A stretch of 64,000 bases of DNA, from positions 399,501-463,500 of the forward strand of contig NC_063074.1 of the NCBI RefSeq assembly GCF_022605165.1, given 5' to 3'. Both the position numbers and the translations under genes were made by a program. Positions 13,986 through 26,300 of this stretch are shown here, in pieces. The DNA is from Purpureocillium takamizusanense (taxonomy: Eukaryota; Ascomycota; Sordariomycetes; Hypocreales; Ophiocordycipitaceae). Numbering within the stretch: the stretch's first letter is position 1; each line of letters starts with the position of its first letter. Below the pieces are notes generated by a model, which saw only the letters and a program-made list of their open reading frames with translations, ran no database searches and was not told the DNA's origin.

Positions 13986-15682
13986 CTAATGCTTATGCCT
14001 GTCGTCTCCCGCCGACATGTCCTCGGTCTCGCCGTTCTCGCGCGGCTCCGGGTCCGCCTCAACATGCACCGACCCCGGGATGAACTCGTCGAAGCGCTCG
14101 TTGACGGGCCCGTCGCGCGATACGAAGCGCACCCGCACCCGCCGCACGCCTCGCACCTTGCCGCCCACGAGCGTCCGCACCCCGTCCTCGAGCTCCTTGA
14201 CGTCCTCGACCGTCCACTTGCCCGGCACCGCCATCTCCAGGTCCACCAGGTAGTTTTGCCCCGACTTGATGCCCGACACGTCCCGCAGCTCTGCCTCGTG
14301 ACCTTCGCTCACGTTGGCCAGCGCCCGCTGCGCCTGCTTCCGTACCGAGCCCTTGACCTCGTCGTCGATGCTCTGGTCCGCCAGTTCGTACAGCGCCGAC
14401 TTGGTGTTCTCGAACCCGGCGTTGACCACCATGATGGAGATGAGGAGCCCGCCCACCGGGTCCAGCCACGCCGCGTTTTGAAACACGTTGGCACCCAGAA
14501 TGGCCGCCAGCGTCACGATGCCCGTCAGGCTGTCGACACGGTGGTGCACGGCGTTGGATGCGAGAACCGACGACTTGCGCTCGCGGGCCACTTTCATTGC
14601 TGCGTGGTGAAACCATTGTTAGCAACAACATCCGCGCTGCCCTCTGCCCTTCGTCCTGCCCTCCAAAGGCCTGACTTACTAGCATGATAGAGCCATTCCT
14701 TGATCAGGATCGTGCCGGCCGCGAGCCAAGCCGCGTGGATGCTGGGGATGCCGAGGCTTGCGGCGCTGTGGGAGTGGCTGTGGCCGTGGCCGTGGCCGCC
14801 CATGTGCTCCAGGATCTCGTGTGCGGCCTCGGGGTTGTAGTGACCATACAGGCTAATAGCGCTCTCCCATCCCATGTAGAAGCCGCCGATCAGCAGCATG
14901 CCCGACACACCCAGCGAGCCCAGACTCTCGACCTTGCCGAAGCCCAAGGGGAACCGGTCTGAGGGAGGTTTGAGGCTCCACGAGACGGTGGCCAGCGTCA
15001 GGACGTCCGAGGCGAGGTCGGCGATGCTGTGCCAGGCGTCGGCGGTCATGGACTTGGAATTGAAAGCCCAGCCGCCGACGAACTTGGCCACGGCCATGCC
15101 CAGATTGGACAACAGGCCAATTCGCGTTATCCGCACGCCTGAGTCGTTCTTGTTGGCGGAGATCAGGTAGGAGTTGTCGTGGTGGTGGTGGTGGTGGCCA
15201 TGGCCATGGCTGTGACCGTGGCCGTGGTCGCCGTGGTCGCGCGTCTGTTGCTGGGCGGCGCCCATGATGCCAGGCAGGGAACGGATTCGGCCGCGGACGG
15301 GGGCGAGATGGAGGAGGACCGAGGGCGCGACGGCGACGGAGGCGTCGAGGTTGTGGTGGTGGAAGAGGTGCAGGTGCGAGGAATGGCCGCAGCCGCAAGA
15401 CGACGTCGAGGTCGAGGTCGAGGTCGAGGGGGCCGCCGACGAAGGTACCGACGACAGGGGACGGGCCTGGGGTCTAGACGCGGAGGAGGAGAACCCTAAT
15501 GTCTGCTGGCGAGCCTGGGGACCCCTGCGTGCGATGGAGATGGCCGTTGTTGGTGCTACAGCCGTTAATAAAGGCAGCGAATTGGCACACCGGCGCGAGG
15601 ACGACAATGCCTCGTGGTGGTGGCGATGGCGGTGTTGTTGTAATAAAAGCAGCTGCCTTCGTTGTTGGTACGGTGTCCTCAT
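13986..15682 (-). CDS. Cation diffusion facilitator (CDF), mitochondrial MMT-like metal transporter
   Basis: Two exons (15682-14680, 14599-13986) with an 80-nt intron give 538 residues. CDF proteins exchange divalent metals (Zn, Fe, Mn) for protons. The Arg/Ser/Leu-rich, nearly acid-free first 75 residues look like a mitochondrial presequence, and the core resembles the yeast Mmt1/Mmt2 branch. The metal site of TM2 is seen in DAWHSIADLASD and that of TM5 in NAVHHRVDS. Two His-rich loops are present: about 20 residues before TM1, including six consecutive His, and HGHGHSHSHS between TM4 and TM5. The cytosolic or matrix C-terminal domain (about residues 400-520) is typical of CDF dimers. An upstream in-frame ATG at 16093 would add 137 Ala/Gly/Pro-rich residues. 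I prefer 15682 because the presequence character starts there. The C-terminal His-Lys-His tail is an extra oddity. Confidence 0.83.
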
Positions 15683-17919
15683 CGACGGTAGGTCGACGCA
15701 GGGGACCTGGGCTGACCCGTCGCTGCCACCGGCGCCGGGCGCGCTGCGACGCCGCCCTGCCGTTGTTGCAGCGGCACCAGCTGGTGGTGCAGGCCCCGGC
15801 GCCGGCGCCGGCGCTGCTACAACACCACCACCACCACCCTTGGCCGCGCCAACTCTTGATCGCCCTGCTGCTGATGCTGGCGTTGCTGCAACCAAAGACG
15901 GGGCAACCACGGTTGTCGCTGCTGTCGTCGTTGTTGCTAATGCCGGTGCCGCCGTCGCCGCCAGCCGACTGCCTCCTCCTCCTCTCCCCCGTCTCGTCCG
16001 CGCTGTCGCAGCCGCCGCGGCTGCAGGCGTCGCCCCAGACACAGACACGCACCACAGGGCGAGCCCCGTGGAGCGCCGCGCCTGGGGAGGCATGTATGTG
16101 ACGAAACCAGGTTAGGCGCCGTGCGATTGGCCGCAGTTCCCGGGGTGCCAGAATTTGGGCACTGGAAAGGTGAGGCACGTTGTATGTATACTCGCGGACA
16201 CTTGAAGGGGAGGGAGGGGGAGAGCTTCTGCTCGGCTTAAGCGAACGACGTGAGGCTGCTCGTACGAGGATTCGGTAAAAGTGGAGGGTGCGCAAAGAGT
16301 CGGCGATAGGGGGGGCGAGGGGAGGGGGGGAGAGACAAACGTGGATGAAAGGAGGTGAGGTGAGGAAGGAGAGGGAAAAAAAGATGGTGAAAAAGAGACT
16401 CGCGACGTCGAAGCTCGTCTTTCCGAGGCGGCCCCTCTCCGTCCCTTGCTCGCCGTCTGATGTCAGTCGGAGTGAGTTTGTGCGTGAGGCGAGGCGCGCG
16501 CGGCGAGCGAGCTCGGTCTCCGTACTCGGGTTGCGTCCCTGTGGTCGCTGCTGTGATTTTTCCAGGCTCAAACCTCTGCCTAAGCTCAGAGCTGGGGGGC
16601 CAAGCTGGCGGGCAAGCGGGAGAGCGGGCGGACGGGTGGCCGAGTCCGGTGCCTGAGATACCCCCGTGGTGCCACCTATCGATGAGGTGCTGGGTAGGTA
16701 CCTTAGGTGGTGGTGGCCGTGGGTGCAGCGGCGGCAGCAACAGCCCACCTCAGCCCAGGCCGAGTGCGGGCGGACGCGAGGCATGCCTTGCGGCGCATGT
16801 GCAGCCCCCGTGCAAGTTCCTGCTAGGAGCCCGTGCCGGGCTCTTCCGAATCGCCCACCCCCCGAGAACGGCAACGGCTCCATGGCGCTGCTACTGCTAC
16901 TGCTACTGCTGCTGCATGCATGCAGCCATCCCGTGCATTTGCATCAGCAAAGTAGGTCGCCTCTTGCCGGCGCATAGGTAACTACACGTTACATCCTGGA
17001 CGCTAGGCGACTCTAGAAATAGGCAGGTCCCTTGCGAGCCATATCTGCTCATCCACGGACGACCGACTTCCTTTCACCTGGCCGGACGATGCCCTCTCCA
17101 GCGGCCTCCTCCATCGAGCTTCCCAATAACGTAGCTGCCTCTCCCCGGCATCCCACACAGCGCGCGGGGCAGCAGATGAAACCCTCAACGTTGGCCTGGC
17201 ACAATTAGCACACCCGCGGTGGTGACCAGGAGGCCAGCCTGAGCTGCCGCCACCCCAAGGTACCGAAGCTCAAATGGTTCCAAGCCGGGCATTGGCCGGG
17301 CCTGCGCTGCGTTTTCGCCGGTGGGGTTCGCAGCCATCAGTGGTGACGTCCTCGTTTTCCCCCCCGTCCCAGGCGACCTCACCCTACTACCTTACTACCT
17401 AACGTACTATAACCAACTCGCGGTGGCATGATTCGGAACGCCTCTACCCATCCCATCCCCCCGTCAAACCGCGCCCATTGCATTTCCAATTGGGCCCCCC
17501 CCGACCACTCGACGCTCCGTCTCGCCTGACAATTGAATTGAACTCGCATTCTCGCCGCAGCACCCACCCCGTCACGTCTCCGTTAGTCGTCCACAGCGGA
17601 ACACATATCTCATCAGCGGCTTCGGTCCGCCCCCACTGCCGCCGCCTCGCCCACATCGCCCGTCGTCACCACCGGGCTTCATCCCCGAAACCCCCCCCAG
17701 CTTCGTCCGAGATCCGTTCCTCAATCACCGCTCCGATCCGAGCCCGCTCGCCCACCCGCCCACATTCGCTCACCGCTCCGTCCCGCCGCCCAGCTCGGCG
17801 TCCGTGCCATCACCAGCAGCGCCCACCGTCCCGACGACGTCATTTGCTGCAGCGACCCTGCTTCATGCCGTGGCCGCTGCTGTGATCGTCGCCCGGGATC
17901 CCACCTCGCAGTCTCTCCG
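15683..17919. other. Divergent intergenic region between CDF transporter and sirtuin
   Basis: The first 411 bases are an in-frame, stop-free extension of the CDF gene (alternative ATG at 16093). Beyond it I see no gene. There are GGGGAGG-type purine runs on the plus strand at 16200-16400, an exact TAGGTACCTTA at 16695-16705, a CTACTG trinucleotide tract near 16888-16912, and a long C/T-rich stretch (about 17440-17900) that reads as the sirtuin promoter and leader. Confidence 0.6.
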
Positions 17920-19116
17920 ATGCGGAAACCACTGATGCGCATTCCCTACACGGACATTCTCGCGCCACCCACCGTCATTCCCCCGTCTGCCAGCTCCCTT
18001 GAAGGCGCCCTCGTGGCGCTGAAGCACTTCTTTGCCGTTCCGCCTCCTCGGGGCCTTCCGACCTCGACTGTTGTCCTTACCGGCGCCGGGCTGTCCGTTG
18101 CCTCCGGTCTTGCCGATTACAGGGGTCCCAACGGCACGTACAGGGTCAACAAGACGTACCGTCCCATCTATCACTACGAGTTTCTCAGCAATCACGAGGC
18201 CCGCAAGAGGTACTGGGCCAGGAGCTTCCTCGGCTGGTCCAGTCTTCACAAGGCCTCGCCCAATGCCGGCCATTATGCAATCAGGGATATGGGAGAATTG
18301 GGCTTGATTCGCGGTGTTATTACACAGAATGTTGATTCCTTCCACCCAAAGGCCCATCCTCAAATACCAACAATAGAGCTGCACGGCTACCTGAGGGCAA
18401 CCGTTTGTACCACATGTCGCAGCGAGTTCTCCCGAGACGAATTTCAGGAGCAGCTCGCCCGACTCAACCCACGGTGGGCGGACCTTCTCCGGGAGGCTTT
18501 GGCGTCGGGTGCCCTCAACACCGAGGACCCCGTGGAGCGGAGGTACCGGGGTCTCAAATCCAATCCTGACGGTGACGTCGACCTGCCCGAGGCCCCTTAC
18601 ACCACGTTCAGATACCCTTCCTGCCCAAAGTGCCTGGAGAAACCGCCGCTCAAACCGGATGGCCACCGGCACACCGTCCAGGTTGATACCGAGGGCGCCT
18701 GGCAACTTCCCAGCACGGGTGGGATTCTGAAGCCGGCGGTCGTCATGTTTGGCGAGAGCATCGCTAGTAACGTCAAATCGGCGGCGGAGGAGGCGATAGA
18801 CGGCGCGGGCAGGCTGCTTGTGCTTGGCACCTCGCTGGCCACGTACTCGGCGTGGAGACTGGCCAAGCGCGCCAGGGATCGGGGGATGCCCATCGCCATT
18901 GTAAACATGGGTGGCGTGAGAGGCGAGGAACAGTTCTTCGCTGACCTGGACGCGCAGCAGGCCGGAGAGCAGGGGGTGAGAGTGGAGGAGTCGACAGACC
19001 ATCTGCTGCCTGCGTTGGTCTCGGAGCTGCGCAAGGAGCAAGCCGCCGCAACGACCGGGGCAGGCTTCGTTGCTGGAGCGCCTAGAGAACATGCCTTCAA
19101 GGACATGCTCTCATAG
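17920..19116 (+). CDS. Class II sirtuin (SIRT4-like NAD-dependent deacylase)
   Basis: An intronless gene of 398 residues. Sirtuins remove acyl groups from lysine using NAD; the SIRT4-like class II is usually mitochondrial, and this N-terminus (MRKPLMRIPY...) is basic and short of acids, which would fit import. Visible motifs: NAD-binding GAGLSVASGLADYRG near residues 55-69, TQNVDSFHPKA near 140-150, catalytic His in ELHG near 159, a zinc site made of CTTC (near 168) and a CPKC pair some 60 residues later, then VMFGE, GTSLATYSAWRL and IVNMG. The insertion between the two zinc CxxC pairs is longer than in bacterial or yeast enzymes. There is also an extra 30-residue C-terminal tail. Every catalytic residue is present. 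Its stop lies only 58 bp from the stop of the convergent neighbour. Confidence 0.93.
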   Translation: MRKPLMRIPYTDILAPPTVIPPSASSLEGALVALKHFFAVPPPRGLPTSTVVLTGAGLSVASGLADYRGPNGTYRVNKTYRPIYHYEFLSNHEARKRYWARSFLGWSSLHKASPNAGHYAIRDMGELGLIRGVITQNVDSFHPKAHPQIPTIELHGYLRATVCTTCRSEFSRDEFQEQLARLNPRWADLLREALASGALNTEDPVERRYRGLKSNPDGDVDLPEAPYTTFRYPSCPKCLEKPPLKPDGHRHTVQVDTEGAWQLPSTGGILKPAVVMFGESIASNVKSAAEEAIDGAGRLLVLGTSLATYSAWRLAKRARDRGMPIAIVNMGGVRGEEQFFADLDAQQAGEQGVRVEESTDHLLPALVSELRKEQAAATTGAGFVAGAPREHAFKDMLS

Positions 19117-19174
19117 GGCTAGATATATGTACATATTGCGTCATGTGTTGGATACCGCACAGTACGCGTTGAGT

Positions 19175-19844
19175 TTAAAAGAAATTGCCAAGGCTCGCAG
19201 TCTTCGTCTTTGCCGGCGGCTGTTCACTGGTGGGTGTTTCGTCGCTGTTCCTGATTGGACTTGATTCCTGTGCTTTTAGCTCTTGGTCCTGCTGCTTTTT
19301 TTCCTTGTGCGGTTTGCGCGATGGCTCGTCCTTCTCAATGGCTCTCAACACTGTCACAGATAGTCAGAAGGTGCGGGCGCGCGAGGTGGTGCCGAGGGCA
19401 TCACGTACCCTCTTCCCATTCTGCTTCCTTCTGCGGGTCGCCTGTCCCCAGTGCCTTCTCGACATCGACGTCTTCGCCGTTTTGGATCCTCTGAACCACC
19501 TCCCGGAGCTGCGCTATCCGGTTGGACGACTGCCTCGCGTACTGTTCCGTCTGCTTGCGCAGGGCGATCATCTGGATCGACATGGAGCCGATGAAGAGGA
19601 ACATGACGATGAAGTAGGTTGCGGGGTTCCATTCCTTGGACTTCTTCCGCAGGCTCTGGCGGTTCTCCTTGCGCAGCGGCTTGGGGACCAGAGACTTCCA
19701 GAACCCCGTGTCGGCGACGGAGGCGGGTGCGGCCGTGCTGGCGTACCGCAGGCCGATGCACGGCGGCGAAACAAGGTTCGCGACGACGGCGCAGCGAGCG
19801 CGCACGAGGCTGCCCGCTCGGGCGGAGACTCTATGCAGCGACAT
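19175..19844 (-). CDS. Small mitochondrial inner-membrane protein (DUF5321 / INA17-like)
   Basis: Exons 19844-19409 and 19350-19175 (58-nt intron, consensus GTACGT...ACAG) give 203 residues. The first about 35 residues (MSLHRVSARAGSLVRAR...) are a classic arginine-rich mitochondrial presequence. A conserved WNPATYF block leads into one transmembrane span (FIVMFLFIGSMSIQMI, about residues 80-96). A predicted coiled coil follows (LRKQTEQYARQSSNRIAQLR), then the GEDVDVEKALGTGD...EWEEVLRAIEKDE motif that crosses the intron. The tail is Lys/Glu-rich. I recognise the overall pattern as a fungus-wide family (DUF5321) related to the ATP-synthase assembly factor Ina17; that link is from memory of the family and less certain than the localisation. 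The frame is open further upstream, but the ATG at 19844 fits the presequence best. Confidence 0.62.
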
Positions 19845-20386
19845 GCTCGCGGGGGTTTTCGCGTGCGGACGGTTGCGTGCGTGGTTCAGCGACGCTTGGT
19901 GCTCTCGTTTGTGGTCGTTGGGAAAATGTTCGGATCTGGGGAAGCGCGGCGCCGAAGGCTGAGACGACCGACCCACCGCCGAGGCCGGACCAATCTGGGC
20001 GTCGCTGCGGCGGGTTGCCCCGGACGACGGCCGATATTTAGCCCCCACCATCGCAAGAGCACCCCTGCAGCTCCTTCCGCACGCGCTCACACACGGAGCC
20101 AGCCAGAGCCGAGCTGAGCTGCCCGCGATACCAACCTAAACCAAACCAACCCAGCGCATAGAATTGTGATTTCCGCGAACCGTCCACAGCATTTTCCGTC
20201 TGCCTCGCTGCATTTTCTGGCGTTGAGCAGAAGCAGGACATCTTCTTGTTTGGTTTTTCAATTTTTGGGCACACTGCGTCTTCTTCCCTTGGCAGACTTT
20301 GTTCATCGCAACACTATGATTTAAGCAACGTCACGCAAACACAACAACCTAACCCGCCCACAGCCGTTCACGACGACAGCGACGAC
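19845..20386. other. Divergent promoter region between DUF5321-like gene and separase
   Basis: No gene. This 542-bp region must carry promoters for both neighbours. On the plus strand the last 150 bases are T-rich then CAA-rich (ACAACAACCTAACCC), like a fungal leader. Confidence 0.6.
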
Positions 20387-23300
20387 ATGGCGTCGCTGCA
20401 AGCGAAAGTCGAGGCCGTCAAGACCGCCGTCACCTCGGCCCCGACGTGCACGCCAGCCACCGTTGTGACGCTCAAGGAGCTCCTGCTCCCGGACGCCGAG
20501 CCGACGGCACCCAAGACCAAATCCGCCGCCGCCGCACGAACGACCACGACGAAGACCAAGTCGGCCGGAGCCGTCAAGGCACAACAAAGCGCCGAGACGC
20601 TTGGTGCTCGCGAGAGGACAGTGCTCGCGACGCATGTCATCAACGCGACCCTCAAAGTCCTGGCCGAAGCCGCAAAACCTCCGCCGCCGTCAACGCCTTC
20701 CAAACGCGCAGAGCAGCTCAAGCAGATCGGTCGAAGGCGTTCTCTAAGACGGTCGGCATCTGCGCCTCTGACTCCCCTTCAGCCGCGGACCCTCAATCGC
20801 GTCGCTACCTCGCCGATAGCTACATCCAAAGATGCAAAGTCTGTGGCAGCGGCACAGGCCGCGGGATGCCTCGCGACGGTTGAATGCGCCCGCGTCGCGT
20901 TTGCTTGCCTGAGATCCCTCAAGGGCACCGCTCAGGACGGAAAGTCGGATTTTCAACTCGAGAATGGAATGTCTGCGCTCGTCAGCAAGCTCCTCGCCTT
21001 GGGGATGCACGACCAGGCGTTGAAAGAGTTGAGGATCTTGAAGCGGCGACTGGATGGAACGGCTCCAGCAGGCAACACTAAGTCAAAGGTCGCGTCAGAA
21101 TCATCATCCCCAGCAGCTGTAATGGCGGACCTGTTACAATTTCACAACGATATTCCGAAACAGAGCCTCCCGACAACGACATCATTTCAAATTTTGGTGC
21201 TAAAGCTTGTCGCTGCCACCAAAAAGCCAGCACATATCGAGGCTCTAGCTCCAGCGCTTCGCTTGTCAAACAGCTCCTCCCCCATCAACTTGCTTTCGGA
21301 TCTTGCGCAGGGAGCGAACAAGGGATCTCCCAAGGCAGCCAGACAACTTGCTGTTTTGTCGCAAATACTCCTATCCATTGCGCCCAGCGTCTCCAGCGCC
21401 GAGGACGCCGTAGCTGTCGAGCCCAGACTGTCTCCAAGCCCGCCCCTTGCTTTTGAGCTTCAAACGCTTGCGTTTCAGGCCCAACTCAAGTGGTGGACCT
21501 TGGCCGGGCACGAGGGAAACGTCGATGAGGAGGTGCTGCCCGCGTTTACCCGTTGTATTCGTGCCTTTGTCCGTCGCCAGCGATGCGGTGAAGGCGCCCC
21601 CTACCCGACAATTGCCAAGGCATTTGATTGCATTCTCCGAGCCACTAGAGAACAGAATCAAGAGCCCTCGACGTCATCCAGCTCTCCCCTGGCATCCATC
21701 TACCAGATACTGGGCGCGACAGCACACTCGGCTCGTGCCTACGATGATGCTGATAAATGGCTTCAAAGGCTCAAGGCGTGCTTGTGCCCGCAGACCGACT
21801 CAGTCGTCCGCAGGTGCTCTGTTTCAGCTCGAATTCTTGCTGCGTCCCTGAAGAAAGCCACTCTGGGGCCCGATATTCAGGGGCTGCTGCAAGAAGTCAT
21901 TGAAGGCCTCGACGGGAGTCTCAGCGGAACTGTCACGGAGCTTAATGAGCTCCTCGAGAGTCTTTCCGCTGCAAGACGCTCCGTGGCCGGCTTGCTCATG
22001 AATGTTCTGGGCCCCGATTCGGCACTCGGGGTCGTTCCCGACGAGCTTATTGACCCGCTCAAGACGTTCACCTTGCGATACCCCCGTTTTGTTCGCCGAT
22101 GGCTCGGAACACCACCCGCCAAAGATGCGACCGCCAAGCAGGTGCTACAATTTGACCAGCGGCGGCAGACGGTCACGGACTCCGTCAGCCAGGTCTTGGA
22201 TGCGGCGATGATGATTATCAAGTCCGACATGCCGTCGGGTGCCCTCGAATGGCACTCGATGGATGATGTCTTGCAGCACTGCAGTTCCCTCTTGGATACT
22301 ATTTCAGACGCCACCTTGTCTATCGGAAAGTTGGAAAAACTTGGCATGTATTACGTCAAAATATCGAGCTTGTACTTCTCCAAGTTCATTGAACTGCGAA
22401 ATCTAGCCCAACGATCCAAAGAAGCCAACAAGCAAATGCTCCAGTCCCTGAGCCGATCCATCGACGCCGTCAAGGAAAGGAGCACCGCCGAGAAAGAGAA
22501 AGCTCAGCTCTCAACAAAACTCGAGCTATTTGCGGATCTATGCAAGGGTGCCGGCAGAGCTGATGATGCGGTTCAGACCCTTCGCTCGATATGCACAGGA
22601 ATGGCCGAGGATGGTGTCTTGTCCGATGTCACAGCGGCATTAGCATCCAAGCCTCCTGCTCTCGCGTGGCAAACTACGGAAAAGGCCTCGTCGCTCTCAC
22701 GGACGCTGCGCTCAATTGCAAAGTTGGACCGATCGTGGACTGACTGGACATTTTTCCTGCCCGAAGCTGAACGGGCTGCCGTTCTCGAGCATCTGATGCA
22801 CCTCAACTGCAGCGACACGACATGTTCTCAGCCTCTACGACTTCACGATCCCAGCCCTGCTGCCCTGTTGCGCATCTATACACTAGACAGGTATCCGATA
22901 AGGCGCTTCCGCGTACTGCTCCACCTTTTCTATCAGAATATTGGCGAGCAGGACGAAGTCGACGACATCTCCTCACTGCTTGATCAGGTTTCACAGCATG
23001 TGCAGAAGAAGGACCCGGCCGAAGATGCATCCTTGTCGCACTACATTCCGCATCTGCAGACGTGTTACACCTTCATGGCTGCATTGGCTGACGCCGACAG
23101 GCCCACGTCGCTACCAACGCTGAAGGAATCTATCGCGGCTTGGAAGACGATGGTGCAACCATGCCAGACGAGCGGTGACCTCTACACGGTTATTGACGAC
23201 CCTGCAACGTTACTCCATCAGTTGCACGCTCTGAACGACCTCGCCGGACTTCGAGGGGAGCAACACCTGCAGCTCGCCATTTCAGACTTTTCCATCATTC

Positions 23301-26300
23301 TTTCCAGGGCCATCGTGGACACAACGGGAGTGGTCCACGATGACTTGGTCCTCAGTCACAGCCAGCTCGCGACTCGACATGTGAACATCGGCAACTTCAC
23401 TCAAGCACAGACGGCTCTCGAACAAACCAAGGCGCTCATCGAACAAAACGAAAAGATCTCTGCCGGAGTCGTTGCAGACTTTTATCTTTCTCAGGCCGAG
23501 TGTCAGATTGGCGTCGGAAATCTTGATGAAGCGTAAGTCCCAAGGTTCCTGCCCCATGGAGACGGAGCCTCGCTGACCCAGACAGCATGCAATGCATCTC
23601 CAAAGCCAATGACATATGCAGCGACAGTCGATCGACATGGGCGCAGTCCAAGTCTCACGCGACAGTCATGCTCGCCATGGTGTCTCTTCTGCAGTCCGTC
23701 GTCTCACTCCAGAAGGGAGACATTCCAAGCTCTCTCACCGCAATCAAATCCAGCGTACGAATGCTTTCGCACGACTGGGCCAAGCTCGAGTCGGCATTGG
23801 CAAGCACAAACTCCAGTCCGGATTCCAGCATGTCGGAGACGAGCATGACGAGCATCGATATCAAAGGGTCCCCGGCGCGAACAGCTGGCCCTAGGTTCTG
23901 GGGACTGGCGTCTCCGTTGCTGCGTAGCCTCCTACACATCTCATCGGTGTATGCGCATATCGGCATGCTACAAGAAACCATTTACTACGCGGAATCGGCA
24001 TTGAAGATTGCAGAGGGCACACAATCGTCTCTGTACAGGGCACAGGTCTCCTGCTGGACTGGCTCTGTCTATGTCAAGGCCGGAAGGTTGGACAGGGCCC
24101 TGCCCCTGTTCGAGGGCGCTGAGGAGCTGATGCCTAGAGATGCCTGCGCCTCCCGCGTACGATTTGCTCGCCAGCTTGCCGAGTTCTACCGGAAGACGGA
24201 CAACCACGACAAGGCCAATCACTATCTCAAGATGGCCGAGGACACTGTCCACTTGCTGAGCGGCTCCAACGATATGGCTAAACAAGTCTCGGAGCGAGTT
24301 GCTCCCAAGGCCAAGGCCACAACAGTTACGTCTGGACGGGTTGCTAGAACAACAAGAGCCCAACCAACCGCTGCGCCGCGAACGACAAGGAAGGTCCCTG
24401 CGGCTCGAAGCCGTGTTACAGTGGTGCCTGAGTCACCCAGTCTTCCAAAAGACGTCTATCAGTCTTCCTTGCTGGCAGCCATTATTCTCTCCCGGGCCAT
24501 CGGCTTTGTCTATCAAAAAGACTGGTCATCTGCTTCTTCACTGCTAGAGCAGGTCAAGACGCTTCCCAAGCTTATCTCCGCCCTCTCACAGGAACAGGTC
24601 ATCACAGCAACTACCCTTATTGGACAGAGTATGGAGCAGATGATTTCGGACCCCGTCTTCTCGGTTGTACAAGATTCCACCATATCGTTTCCTGCAGTAT
24701 GCGGAGGGTCGGACAAAGGAGCCCTGGATAAGTCACCAGCCGGCGCGTCGCCAACTAGAAGAGGTCGCCCTACCGCCGTCGAACGCAGAGGGTCCAGAGA
24801 GCGAGGTGGCCCGGCATTTGCGGACGCCCTACGTCAAGCACAGGGGCTTCTCATGGAAGCGCATGGGTCGGCGCTGTGTCGATCTGACAGCAGCATGGTT
24901 CATCGCATCTCAGCACTTCTCCAGAACACTATTATTTTGCTGTCGGCTACTTCGACAAGCAAAGGGAGATCTACGGCGCCTTCTGGACTAGCTACTGTGG
25001 CCGTCGATTTGGCTCGCAACATTACCTGGACCCGAGAGCAGGCCACCCTCAAGGTCTCGGCCGGTTCTACTGCTCCGGGAACCATGGCCAAGAAAAACCG
25101 CAGGTCTAGCCTTTCCATGTCGATGGATGCGGCGGCTTTCCAGCAAAAGTACATTGAGAAAATCCCAAAGGCCTGGAGCGTCATATCGCTGTCTCTCTCT
25201 GAGAACCGTCACGACTTGTGCATCACGAAATTTCAGGCCGGCTCGAGTCCTTTTATCCTAAGGCTACCTTTGGAAAGGGCCAACTCCCGCGACGCCGATT
25301 CGGAAGTGTTCAACTTTGAGCACGGCCAGGAGGAACTGCTTGATATCATCAAGCTGGCCAACGAAACGAGCCATTCCGCTCGTGACTTTTCTGCCAAGGG
25401 CGAGCGAAGTGCCTGGTGGTCGGAGCGAGAAGCCCTCGATGCTCGTCTGAAAGAGCTGCTCATGACTATTGAGACGACGTGGCTCGGAGGATTCAAGGGC
25501 ATCTTCTCTCAGCACCGAAGACGGCCGGAGCTGCTGGCGCGGTTCCAGAAGAGCTTCCACAAGATGCTCGATAGGAGCCTGCCGTCGCGGAACAGGACTC
25601 GGGGAAGGAAGTCTGCAAAGAGCCAAACGGTCACGCTTGACCCACGAATCCTAGAGCTATTCATCGGCCTTGGAGATCCCACGGAACCGGATCTGGACTA
25701 CGACGAGGCCCTCAACGATCTGCTGTACTTTGTTGTGGACATCCTCCAGTTCCACGGGGAGCGCAACGCCTACGACGAGATTGACTTTGACGCCATGGTT
25801 GTGGAAACGTATGATGCCCTCCGGGGGTACTACGACGGGGCCAAGGCGGCAGATCGGGCGGATGGCACCCACACCATACTTGTCCTGGACAAGGCACTCC
25901 ATGCGTTTCCGTGGGAGTCACTGCCCTGCATGCAAGGATCTGCGACATCAAGGGTCCCATCGCTCGCGTGCCTCGGGCAGCTCATGGCGCAGGCGAACAT
26001 GACTGCGGTGGGCGACAGCGGCGAAACGCTGGGGCACTCCGTCTCCTCGGCGGCAGGAACATACATGCTCAACCCGTCGTCGGACCTCAAGAACACGCAG
26101 GCCTTTTTCCAGCCCGCCTTTAAGACGCTGGCGTCGTGGGACGGCGTGGTCGGCCGGACGCCCGAGGAGGCGGAGTTTGAGCGGGCGCTGTCCTCGTCCG
26201 AGGTGCTCCTCTACTTTGGCCACGGCAGCGGCGCGCAGTACATTCGCGGCAAGACGGTGCGACGGCTGGAGCGGTGCAGGCCGGTGACGTTCCTCATGGG

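Noticed and set aside
15474..16883. 469-codon minus-strand frame upstream of and overlapping the CDF presequence, and a 283-codon plus-strand frame opposite it
   Set aside because: Low-complexity purine/pyrimidine bias with no family signal; the CDF frame accounts for the coding part.
19185..20117. 310-codon plus-strand frame
   Set aside because: Antisense to the DUF5321-like gene, whose presequence, membrane span and intron are convincing.
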